Positions 10,514-16,658 of a stretch of 64,000 nucleotides of DNA are shown here, piece by piece; within the stretch, counting starts at the first letter, position 1, and each line of letters starts with the position of its first letter. Both the position numbers and the translations under genes were made by a program. The notes beneath the pieces are model-generated. The model was not told the origin of the DNA, searched no databases, and was given only the letters and a program-made list of their open reading frames with translations. Source of the DNA: Sphingobium xanthum (GTDB lineage Bacteria; Pseudomonadota; Alphaproteobacteria; Sphingomonadales; Sphingomonadaceae); contig NZ_JAHKKS010000001.1 of assembly GCF_019737615.1 (NCBI RefSeq), forward strand, positions 496,001 to 560,000, in the 5' to 3' direction.

Positions 10514-10657
10514 CTAGGAATCAGCGCTGGACGAAGAAGCGCTAGGCCGCTTCTTTTCTTTCGGACTCGACTCTTTCGCCGGTTTATGCGGCTTAGGTGG
10601 CGTGCTGAGCATCCGGCGCAGCACGTCATCCTCTTGCTGTTGATCGGTGTCTGACAT
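10514..10657 (-). CDS. Small cargo ORF with TPPKPHKP motif
   Basis: This 47-residue ORF reads MSDTDQQQEDDVLRRMLSTP and then PKPHKPAKE with a Lys/Ser-rich tail. The LRRMLxTPPKPHKP pattern is one I associate with small uncharacterised proteins in alphaproteobacterial accessory DNA, though I cannot name a family. Its start codon overlaps the start region of the HEPN-like gene on the other strand (minus ATG at 10,657, plus ATG at 10,656), so the two are divergent and head to head. It lies between transposase and cargo inside the IS. Confidence 0.5.
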   Translation of the reverse strand: MSDTDQQQEDDVLRRMLSTPPKPHKPAKESSPKEKKRPSASSSSADS

Positions 10658-11261
10658 GACCGGCGCTCCATCTGAAGACCAAGAATACAATCTCATTCGC
10701 GAATATGCTGAGGCACTCGGGCTGCTTGTCATCTATTGGGCTTCACTAGAAAACACCCTATCGTTCTGCCTCCAAAAACTCGCATCCGTAGATGAATGGA
10801 CCAGCGACTGCATTGCCACATCGATAGGCAAGGCAGAAGGCAGGGCTGGGCTAATTCAACGGTTTGCGCTTCGGCCAGGCCATTCGCCATCGGATGAATG
10901 GCGAGACTGTGTAATAGGCATGTGCATACAGATCACCAACCTTTCTGAAAAGCGCAATCGCTTGGTGCATGATGACTGGTTTGCTCAAGAAGACGTAATA
11001 ACTCGGCAGAATAACGCTATCAAAATTCGTAAGCTTGGAGCGGGCGAGACAAAATCTATTCTGAAGAGCGTTCCAGTTCCTTCTCATGTTGGCGAGATAG
11101 CAGACCTAACTCAGCGAACTGCACTTATCATGCTTCACATGCCATTCCTTTGCACTTCATACGAGCGCTGGAAGCATAAAGGGCGGCCCGTAACAGTTCC
11201 TCCGCAAGCAATTCAATTGAGTATGGGCATTCTTCCAGCCAGCACGCCGCTAGATGATTGA
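10656..11261 (+). CDS. HEPN-like protein, IS passenger gene
   Basis: The 201-residue product is predicted mostly helical. It contains LLVIYWASLENTLSFCLQKL and, at residues 98-107, EKRNRLVHDD, where R100-N-R-L-V-H105 fits the R-x4-6-H signature of HEPN RNases. HEPN proteins often act as toxins or abortive-infection effectors that cut RNA; that role is an inference here. A GTG at 10,647 is an alternative start, and no clear ribosome binding site decides. Codon use is more A/T-rich than in surrounding chromosomal genes, as expected for transferred cargo. Alternative: a non-catalytic HEPN relative. Confidence 0.6.
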   Translation: MTGAPSEDQEYNLIREYAEALGLLVIYWASLENTLSFCLQKLASVDEWTSDCIATSIGKAEGRAGLIQRFALRPGHSPSDEWRDCVIGMCIQITNLSEKRNRLVHDDWFAQEDVITRQNNAIKIRKLGAGETKSILKSVPVPSHVGEIADLTQRTALIMLHMPFLCTSYERWKHKGRPVTVPPQAIQLSMGILPASTPLDD

Positions 11262-11352
11262 GGCGAGCGCTAGCTGCCTCAATCATTTCCTGCGTAATTT
11301 CGAACACCGGCCTGTCGCCAGCATCCTTAACTGTTTCGTGATGCTTTGTCAT
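11128..11352 (-). CDS. Small cargo ORF starting in the IS terminal repeat
   Basis: This 74-residue ORF begins MTKHHETVKD; its ATG and next three codons (ATGACAAAGCAT) lie in the right terminal inverted repeat. The middle, FEITQEMIEAASARLNHL followed by SIELLAEELLRAAL, resembles a group of short alphaproteobacterial proteins with an I-T-x-E-M-I-x-A motif, of unknown function. It overlaps the 3' end of the HEPN-like gene on the opposite strand. The lack of a ribosome binding site inside the element is a weakness. Confidence 0.4.
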   Translation of the reverse strand: MTKHHETVKDAGDRPVFEITQEMIEAASARLNHLAACWLEECPYSIELLAEELLRAALYASSARMKCKGMACEA

Positions 11353-11361
11353 GTATATAAT

Positions 11362-11380
11362 CTCCTCTAAAGAGGAGGGG
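11362..11380. repeat. Family A repeat, remnant right of the IS
   Basis: The sequence ctcctctaaagaggagggg completes the right-hand hairpin that was interrupted by the IS. Its first 14 bases duplicate 9473-9486. Joining 9486 to 11,376 restores an intact palindrome matching the copies near 19,340 and 19,741. Confidence 0.85.
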
Positions 11381-11436
11381 CTTATGAGGCCCCAAAAGCC
11401 ATTGCGTCGGTTCCCGGATGCGCTAGCCTGCGGCCC

Positions 11437-11712
11437 ATGCTCTTCCGCATCCTCCTCGTCTTCGATCTGCTGGCGCTGGCCGTGCTGCTCTACTTCTTCA
11501 TGGACGGGCTGCGTTATGCCTCCAGCGGCTATTTCGAGGCATGGGCGCCGATCCTGCTGGTGGCGTTCGGCGTGCTGGGCGGGGCGTGGGCGCTGCACAG
11601 CGGTGGCAAGAGGCGGGAGGCCTCGGCCCTGCTCGGCGTGATCGCGATCCCGCCATTTGTCTATCTGCTGTTCGTCCTGCTGATCGTGATCACCCAGCCG
11701 AACTGGCAATAG
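11437..11712 (+). CDS. Small membrane protein, three predicted spans
   Basis: This 91-residue protein is almost entirely hydrophobic, with likely spans at residues 3-22 (LFRILLVFDLLALAVLLYFF), 36-56 (AWAPILLVAFGVLGGAWALH) and 65-87 (LLGVIAIPPFVYLLFVLLIVI). Its function is unknown. The start at 11,437 follows a weak Shine-Dalgarno region (GCCTGCGGCCC), so initiation is less certain than the frame. It sits just right of the IS and family A repeat and is probably the first undisturbed chromosomal gene there. Confidence 0.7.
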   Translation: MLFRILLVFDLLALAVLLYFFMDGLRYASSGYFEAWAPILLVAFGVLGGAWALHSGGKRREASALLGVIAIPPFVYLLFVLLIVITQPNWQ

Positions 11713-11825
11713 AGGCGGAGCCGCGGCGCGCGCGAACAGGCGCGTTTGACGGGAATGTTCTCGTTCAAACGTGCCTTGCGCCGGGTCAATATTTCCGGGC
11801 CTCCGGATCAATCATGGCCGCGGCA

Positions 11826-11854
11826 TTGACTTTTTGATCTCCGGGGTGCATATG
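11826..11854 (+). promoter_or_regulatory. Candidate sigma-70 promoter of cspA
   Basis: TTGACT (11,826) and CATATG (11,849) are separated by 17 bases. Transcription from here would give cspA a leader of about 120 bases, in line with the long, structured 5' leaders of cold-shock genes. Confidence 0.45.
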
Positions 11855-11979
11855 AAAAAGGCTAACGTCGCCTGCGACGGATTTTGACGCCCCCGGCGAA
11901 ATCTTCCTTTGTCACTCGGCCAGCTCTGCCGGACTATTGTTCGGCGGATGATATTTTATTTGAAAAAAGGAATGGTTTC

Positions 11980-12189
11980 ATGCCGATCGGCAAAGTCAAA
12001 TTCTTCAACAACGAAAAAGGTTTCGGTTTCATCGTCCCCGAAGAGGGCGGCCAGGACAGCTTCGTCCATATCAGCGCTGTCGAACGCGCCGGTTTCACGA
12101 CGTTGCGCGAAAATCAGCGCCTGAGCTACGAAGTCGAGAACGACAAGCGCGGCCGTCCTTCGGCGGTCAATCTCGAAGCCGCCGACTGA
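11980..12189 (+). CDS. cspA: Cold-shock domain protein (CspA family)
   Basis: This 69-residue cold-shock domain protein binds single-stranded RNA/DNA and melts mRNA structure at low temperature or under stress. Both RNA-binding motifs are present: KGFGFIVP (RNP1) and DSFVHISAV (RNP2), after the usual GKVKFFNNE start. The ATG at 11,980 is preceded by GAAAAAAGG. The frame continues upstream but without similarity. An infA-like gene follows four bases after the stop, suggesting a cold-stress translation operon. Confidence 0.95.
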   Translation: MPIGKVKFFNNEKGFGFIVPEEGGQDSFVHISAVERAGFTTLRENQRLSYEVENDKRGRPSAVNLEAAD

Positions 12190-12193
12190 TCCG

Positions 12194-12453
12194 TTGGCCA
12201 GAGAGGCCGACCTTGTCCTCGGCGGCCTGATCGACGAGATTTTTCCGGAAGGGCGTTTCGGCGTCCATCTCGAAAATGGTCACAGGATCATCGCCTGTAC
12301 GGCGGGACGGATGCGGCGTGGCCGCATTCGCACCGTCGTGGACGATAGCGTGCAGGGCGGGATGACGCCTTTTGGTCTGGAAAAGGCCGGATCACCTATC
12401 GAGATAACCCTTCAGATCCGGGCGTTCGACAGAACCGATGCCTGCGACGCTGA
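12194..12453 (+). pseudogene. Translation initiation factor IF-1 paralogue, frameshifted
   Basis: The TTG-initiated frame reads [20 protein letters not shown] and continues [24 protein letters not shown] and MTPFGLEK, a clear IF-1 (S1-like OB fold). The canonical ending GRITYR is found one frame over, from base 12,385: ggc cgg atc acc tat cga, ending at a stop at 12,451-12,453. One missing base near 12,381-12,386 (run aaaagg) explains it. In the original frame the ORF would run on to 12,640 with no similarity. It is either a pseudogene, a sequencing error or a recoding site. Even before the shift, VVDDSVQGG deviates from the usual VVGDRVTVE. Confidence 0.75.
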
Positions 12454-12507
12454 CCATGACAAGAATGAGGGCGCGGGCGTCCACGCCGGCAGCCCCAGAG
12501 TGAATTT

Positions 12508-12648
12508 ATGCAACGAGACAATATCATTCATGGCCGACGGGCTGCTCGCCGAAACCCGGCGCCGATCCGCTCCGCCATGCCCATCATCCCGTCCAGTGCG
12601 CTGTCGGCCACCGAGCTGCGCGAACTGGTCGCCCAGATGATCGACTGA
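12508..12648 (+). CDS. Small hypothetical protein (46 residues)
   Basis: The short ORF begins [19 protein letters not shown] and ends [17 protein letters not shown]. The C-terminal [14 protein letters not shown] segment is a plausible amphipathic helix. It lies between the infA-like gene and the next small gene. No clear ribosome binding site precedes the ATG, and a second in-frame ATG ([15 protein letters not shown]) might be used instead. Function unknown. Confidence 0.4.
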   Translation: MQRDNIIHGRRAARRNPAPIRSAMPIIPSSALSATELRELVAQMID

Positions 12649-12680
12649 CGTCCGTCCGATCGATCCAGGAGATTTCCGCT

Positions 12681-12884
12681 ATGTCCGCCAATTATCTTTT
12701 CTGCCTGGACCAGGCCACGCAAAGCGCGAAATCAGCCGCCGAAGCCGAGCTGCCGAACGTGAAGGAGCGCTGTCTGCGTGCCGAAGCGGCGTGGCGGACG
12801 ATGGCGGCGCGGCATGAGCGCATGGACGAGACGCGGCGGCAGGCCGTTCGCGACAAGGAAGCCGCTACCCTGGTCGCGGAATGA
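12681..12884 (+). CDS. Small helical hypothetical protein
   Basis: This 67-residue protein is rich in Ala, Glu and Arg and predicted to be entirely helical. It begins MSANYLFCLDQATQSAKSAA and continues with ERCLRAEAAWRTMAARHERM. The ATG follows CCAGGAGA, a good binding site. I recall similar short proteins in other sphingomonads but no assigned function. It is part of a run of small genes behind cspA. Confidence 0.65.
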   Translation: MSANYLFCLDQATQSAKSAAEAELPNVKERCLRAEAAWRTMAARHERMDETRRQAVRDKEAATLVAE

Positions 12885-12900
12885 CAGGCACCGGTGCAGT

Positions 12901-13044
12901 TCAGAGGGGTGGCTGCTCCTCTCGCGCGGCGCTCCGGTGTCGCCGCGCATCGCGCCAGGCATAGAGCGCACGCTGACCGAAATAGATCACCAGGATACCG
13001 ATCGCCACGAGCAGGGCCTGAACGGTCAGCAGATCGAATTTCAT
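12901..13044 (-). CDS. Single-span small membrane protein
   Basis: The 47-residue ORF reads MKFDLLTVQALLVAIGILVI then YFGQRALYAWRDARRH. One transmembrane helix (about residues 5-24) is followed by a basic cytoplasmic tail, fitting an N-out/C-in small membrane protein. A GGTGGA precedes the start. Function unknown; it ends 16 bases from the convergent small gene. Confidence 0.5.
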   Translation of the reverse strand: MKFDLLTVQALLVAIGILVIYFGQRALYAWRDARRHRSAAREEQPPL

Positions 13045-13210
13045 GCAGTGGGCTCCACCTGACGCGGGAGCACATCTGTCTCTCTGTCGGATCATGCGGT
13101 TCGACGGCAATCCGATGCATCCTGCTAGCATGCGGCGCATGAGGGCGACAGGATAATCGGAAGACTTCGTTTCCAGTCGGCTCGTATCCGACTGACCGGA
13201 GGCGCCGCGC

Positions 13211-13459
13211 TCAGGCGCTGGCGCCTCCGGAGCCATTGGCTCCAGACGCACCCTGTCGCGACGGATTGATGTGCCACGCCCCCGACCGGGTGCGCCGCAC
13301 GCTTGCGAGACGCTTTTCCCCCTCCCAGATCGTCGCCAGCCGGCCGATGTCCTCGCGCTCCAGCAGCGGGAAGACATAGGCCGGATCCGGCCCGTCGAAC
13401 TCGATGCGCTTTTGATAACCGAATTCATCGGGATCGAAGATGAGCGTGAACGATCTCAT
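13211..13459 (-). CDS. Hypothetical protein, 82 residues
   Basis: The protein begins MRSFTLIFDPDEFGYQKRIE and continues FDGPDPAYVFPLLEREDIG and RLATIWEGEKRLASVRRTRSGAWHI, ending in a Gly/Ser/Ala tail. The start follows AAAGGTAG. The pattern looks like a small alpha/beta domain conserved among sphingomonads, but I cannot name a family or function. Confidence 0.6.
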   Translation of the reverse strand: MRSFTLIFDPDEFGYQKRIEFDGPDPAYVFPLLEREDIGRLATIWEGEKRLASVRRTRSGAWHINPSRQGASGANGSGGASA

Positions 13460-13564
13460 GGGGACTACCTTTGCGCCCGTTATTTTCTGGCAATCTCTTC
13501 CTGCGCCGACGGTGCGTCCAAGTAAATCCGCCGAGAACGCGCTTGCAGCCCAATAAGGCCAACG

Positions 13565-13589
13565 GGAACTTTAAGCCCTTTGTGCAGTT
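13565..13589 (+). promoter_or_regulatory. Candidate EcfG (general stress) promoter
   Basis: GGAAC at 13,565 and AGTT at 13,586 are separated by 16 bases, close to the alphaproteobacterial general stress sigma consensus GGAAC-N16/17-CGTT. It lies about 100 bases upstream of the ribbon-helix-helix-like gene. Confidence 0.4.
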
Positions 13590-13685
13590 ATAGAGAAGGC
13601 CGCAAAAGTGGCAGAATGAGTAAGTGATGCCTTCGCCCGATCCGCCGTTTTCCGGCGCGCGGGCTGTGGAGCAACGGAGGACGAC

Positions 13686-13925
13686 TTGGCTGGTTTGACG
13701 CGAGAACAGCGATTGCAGATCATGCTCACGGAAGAAGAGCTCTCGGCGATCGATGACTGGCGCTTCCAGCGCCGCATGCCGACGCGCGCGGCCGCCGTGC
13801 GCGAGCTTTTGCGGCGTGGGCTGAAAGCCGAAGGCATCATCGTGGCCAGGGCCGGTGATCGATCGCAGGATTTCGGCGTGCTGTCCGGTCAGCGACGTGG
13901 TGCATCGCTCGACGGCGAGGCGTGA
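13686..13925 (+). CDS. Ribbon-helix-helix-like small protein
   Basis: This 79-residue protein contains LQIMLTEEELSAIDDWRFQR followed by RMPTRAAAVRELLRRGL, a short strand plus two helices as in ribbon-helix-helix DNA-binding domains. It may therefore act as a small repressor or antitoxin-like regulator, though no toxin gene is adjacent. It starts at a TTG preceded by ACGGAGG, which fixes the start. The tail after residue 45 looks disordered. A candidate EcfG promoter lies upstream. Confidence 0.65.
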   Translation: MAGLTREQRLQIMLTEEELSAIDDWRFQRRMPTRAAAVRELLRRGLKAEGIIVARAGDRSQDFGVLSGQRRGASLDGEA

Positions 13926-14349
13926 CGCGGCCTGCGGCGTCTTGCGGCGGCGTGGCGGCTCTTCAAGGGGGGCGGTTTGCCAGTTTACGCTACGGAATAA
14001 GAATGTTTTCCGTTTATCGGCGGCAAGGCGCGGAAAATGCGTGGCCACTGATTCAATTCGGGACAGTCGTTTCGAAAACCGGACAATACGCACAAACCGG
14101 TACGGCCTTTGCTGTTGACTTCCCGCGTGCGGGACAGGCACAAGCCCCTCACCGGGCATGAGAAAAAATTGCTCCGAAGGACCGGAACGGCCTCGGAGCG
14201 CAAAACCAGGGGTCGCACCTATGTCGGTCATTTGCGGGACATGACGTTCACGTTAACGGAAGCTATTTGCCATCGCACCGGCTGACGCTGCCATGCGGCG
14301 AGACGCTGGACACGAGCAATTCGTCCCTCCTGTTTCCGGGAATTCCAAC
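13926..14349. other. Intergenic region without a recognisable gene
   Basis: This 424-base stretch between the ribbon-helix-helix-like gene and the first winged-helix gene has no convincing coding frame. It holds an AT-richer section (about 13,980-14,110), a short cccgc-gtgcggg inverted repeat near 14,123-14,134 and a minus-strand intrinsic terminator at 14,163-14,199. A small RNA transcribed on the minus strand from about 14,220-14,350 is possible. Confidence 0.5.
14163..14199 (-). terminator. Orphan intrinsic terminator on the minus strand
   Basis: Read on the minus strand, the stem gctccgagg...ccttcggagc (about nine pairs, arms at 14,171-14,180 and 14,190-14,199) is followed by AATTTTTTC. 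No minus-strand gene lies within the preceding bases, so it would end a non-coding or antisense transcript. Confidence 0.6.
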
Positions 14350-14751
14350 GTGACTTTTGGAGCAAATGATGGCGCGCGCGCTTTGCGCGTCGATGACGGG
14401 CCGCTGCATGGCGGCACCGGCGAGCGCAAGCTCGAAACCAAGGCTCAGCGCCTGCTCGACCAGGTCAAGCAGCGCGAGCGGTATTTCCGCCGGTCCGTCA
14501 TGGCGGACGGCACCATGGGCGTCATGCTCTCCCTGTTCCTCGCCGAGCTCAAGGCCGTGCCGCTGACGCAAGCGAATCTGGCACTCGTCGCCCTGCTTGA
14601 TGGCGAGGAGGAGCGCCGCGTGATCGATTCCCTCATCCATGCCGGGCTGGCGGTCGTCACCGGAGACAATCCGGACCGCCGCACAGTCGGGCTCACGCCC
14701 CTCGGGTCTGCAAGGATGCGAAGCTTCATCAGCGACTACCCGGACATCTGA
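14350..14751 (+). CDS. Winged-helix (MarR-like) protein, copy 1
   Basis: This protein of about 133 residues has a helical segment KLETKAQRLLDQVKQRERYFRRSVM and a helix-turn-helix core (LTQANLALVALLDGEEERRVIDSLIHAGLAVVTG). It closes with a wing, PDRRTVGLTPLGSARMRSF. The layout matches MarR-like winged-helix regulators. The start is uncertain: an ATG at 14,293 keeps the frame open, whereas GTG 14,350 (used here) has a more family-like length. The neighbouring gene at 15,042 is a close paralogue with a nearly identical C-terminal 35 residues. Confidence 0.7.
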   Translation: MTFGANDGARALRVDDGPLHGGTGERKLETKAQRLLDQVKQRERYFRRSVMADGTMGVMLSLFLAELKAVPLTQANLALVALLDGEEERRVIDSLIHAGLAVVTGDNPDRRTVGLTPLGSARMRSFISDYPDI

Positions 14752-15041
14752 TGAGCTTCGCGGGCCAGCGTGCCGCCCGTCGGTTGCCGTTTTCCTGAAC
14801 CCACGCGGAGAACGGATTTCTGACCGACACGGCGCGCTGGCCCACCCAAGGCGGTGATAATGACTTTCAACAGCGTGAAATTTCAGGATTTTGAGCGCGT
14901 TTGTCCTGTGGTTACGGGACATGCATCCCGCCCTCGATGCGGTTATTGGACCCTCAATACCAATAAATCGGACAGGGCGCGTGCGCGAGAGAAGCCTCTC
15001 GTGCGGGTGCCTCATTTGTTCGTAACAAGAGGTTCTTTGAC

Positions 15042-15455
15042 GTGTCGAACTCCGTGCCCCGCGGCACTCACCCGGCGTCCGGCCATCCGGATGCCCCGGA
15101 AGCGCCCGTGACAGCAACGCGCCCCGATGCCTCTCTCGAGGCGAAGGCGACGCGCCTGCACATGCTGGGCCGGCTGCGCGGCAAGCACTTCTTCACCCCC
15201 GTCATGGCGGACAGTGCCATGGACGTGATGTTGTCCCTTTTGGTCGGTGAGCTCCAGTCCAGCAAGGTGAGCGACACGGCTTTGGCCGTGGGCAATCTGC
15301 TCAGCAAGGAAGAGACGAGCGTGGTCATCGAAAAACTGGTCCAAAGCGGGCTGGCCGTCATAACCGGCGTTGAGCCGGATCGACGGACAGTTGGGCTGAC
15401 GCCCCTCGGGTCCGCTAGGATGCGGAGTTTTGTCAGCGACTACCCGGACGTTTGA
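15042..15455 (+). CDS. Winged-helix (MarR-like) protein, copy 2
   Basis: The 137-residue product parallels copy 1: MLGRLRGKHFFTPVMADSAMD is followed by VMLSLLVGELQS, a helix-turn-helix (LLSKEETSVVIEKLVQSGLAVITG) and the wing PDRRTVGLTPLGSARMRSF. It starts at a GTG preceded by AAGAGG. Such small MarR-like proteins may bind DNA as dimers; targets are unknown. Greater divergence in the N-terminal half than in the wing suggests a tandem duplication followed by specialisation. Confidence 0.75.
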   Translation: MSNSVPRGTHPASGHPDAPEAPVTATRPDASLEAKATRLHMLGRLRGKHFFTPVMADSAMDVMLSLLVGELQSSKVSDTALAVGNLLSKEETSVVIEKLVQSGLAVITGVEPDRRTVGLTPLGSARMRSFVSDYPDV

Positions 15456-15750
15456 CAGCTTCGCAGGTCGACGCATCGTCATGGTCTTTGTGACTGCCAC
15501 CCCCCACGCTGGCTCTCACATCCAGGATCTGGCGATGCGCCGGCCGAATTCCCCTTAACAGGGCGTCGTGCCGTCGCCTTATCCTCCCACTCCGGGCGGC
15601 GGCACGACAAATTGGGTAACAGCTCTCGTTCAGCCTCCATTCAAGCGCCGGACGCCGTTTTCGCATGATGAACCGGCTCAACGAACGGCGCGCGGCGTCC
15701 CCTGCATCAATCGCTTGGCGGCCCCGATGCGCCACGCTAAGAGGGCGCGC

Positions 15751-16536
15751 ATGAACGCTCCGAAGCTGCGCCGCGGCGCCATCCTGGCCGCCGGCCTCAT
15801 CCCCATGCTCCTGATCGCCGGCTGCGCGAAGAACAACAACCGTGCCGACACGCAATATGTCGCGCGCGATGTCAGCACGCTCTACATGGCGGGCAAGCAG
15901 CGCCTCGATCGCGGCCAGTTCGACGCGGCGGCGATCCTGTTCGACGAGGTGGAGCGCCAGCATCCCTATTCGCCCTGGGCGCGCCGCGCGCAGCTCATGA
16001 GCGCATTCAGCTATTATGCCTCGCGCGATTACACCAAGTCGATCCAGTCGGCGCAGCGCTTCCTCTCGATCCACCCGGGCAACCGCGACGCACCCTATGC
16101 TTATTATCTGATCGCGCTCTGCTATTATGAGCAGGTCAGCGACGTGACGCGCGACCAGAAGATCACGCTGCAGGCGCAGGAGTCGCTGAGCGAGCTGGTC
16201 CGCCGCTTCCCCGATTCGCGCTATGCCTCGGACGCGCGGCTCAAGCTCGACCTCGTTGCCGACCATCTTGCCGGCAAGGAAATGGAAGTCGGCCGTTTCT
16301 ACCAGCGCCGCCGCGAGTGGATCGCCGCCACGCTGCGCTTCCGCAAGGTGGTCGATACCTATCAGCGCACCAGCCATACGGCCGAGGCGCTGGAGCGGCT
16401 GGTCGAATGCTATCTGGCGCTCGGCATTCCCGAGGAAGCCAAGCGCGCTGCCGCCGTTCTGGGCAAGAATTATCCCGGATCGGAATGGTATGAGCGTGCC
16501 TACAAGCTGATGGGCGAGCACGCGCCGAGCGCCTGA
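15751..16536 (+). CDS. bamD: Outer membrane assembly lipoprotein BamD
   Basis: BamD is an essential lipoprotein of the BAM complex that inserts beta-barrel proteins into the outer membrane. The 261-residue precursor has a lipoprotein signal with lipobox LIAGC (Cys25). It then has TPR-like helical repeats including LYMAGKQRLDRGQFDAAA, DEVERQHPYSPWARRAQL, RFLSIHPGNRDAPYAYYL and SELVRRFPDSRYASDA. The ATG at 15,751 follows GAGGG; a second ATG 24 bases upstream is less well placed. recN follows about 120 bases later. Confidence 0.95.
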   Translation: MNAPKLRRGAILAAGLIPMLLIAGCAKNNNRADTQYVARDVSTLYMAGKQRLDRGQFDAAAILFDEVERQHPYSPWARRAQLMSAFSYYASRDYTKSIQSAQRFLSIHPGNRDAPYAYYLIALCYYEQVSDVTRDQKITLQAQESLSELVRRFPDSRYASDARLKLDLVADHLAGKEMEVGRFYQRRREWIAATLRFRKVVDTYQRTSHTAEALERLVECYLALGIPEEAKRAAAVLGKNYPGSEWYERAYKLMGEHAPSA

Positions 16537-16658
16537 ACGGGACGCGGGGCCGGGAGCGACGCTGCCGTCGGCCAAGCGCGCCGCAATCGGGATCGACGGG
16601 CAGGGGGCGCAATCCCGCGTGACACTCCCCGCTAGGCTGGGCTAGTTCAGGCGCAGAC

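Larger units (their letters stand above)
9487..11361 (+). mobile_element. IS1595-family insertion sequence with cargo
   Basis: The element spans about 1,875 bases and carries a complete ISXO2-like transposase plus three accessory ORFs. The ends are inverted repeats: left attatatacttgacaaagca, right (reverse complement) attatatacatgacaaagca, with one mismatch. Flanking it is a 14-base direct repeat, ctcctctaaagagg, at 9473-9486 and 11,362-11,375. IS1595 elements usually make 8-base duplications; because the target is itself palindromic, the exact duplication length is ambiguous. The target is one arm of a family A repeat. The cargo is visibly lower in G+C than neighbouring genes. Confidence 0.9.

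Noticed and set aside
12194-12640. The infA-like ORF read straight through as a 148-residue protein
   Set aside because: Similarity to IF-1 stops at the frameshift and resumes in another frame; the last 85 residues look like noise and overlap a better small ORF.
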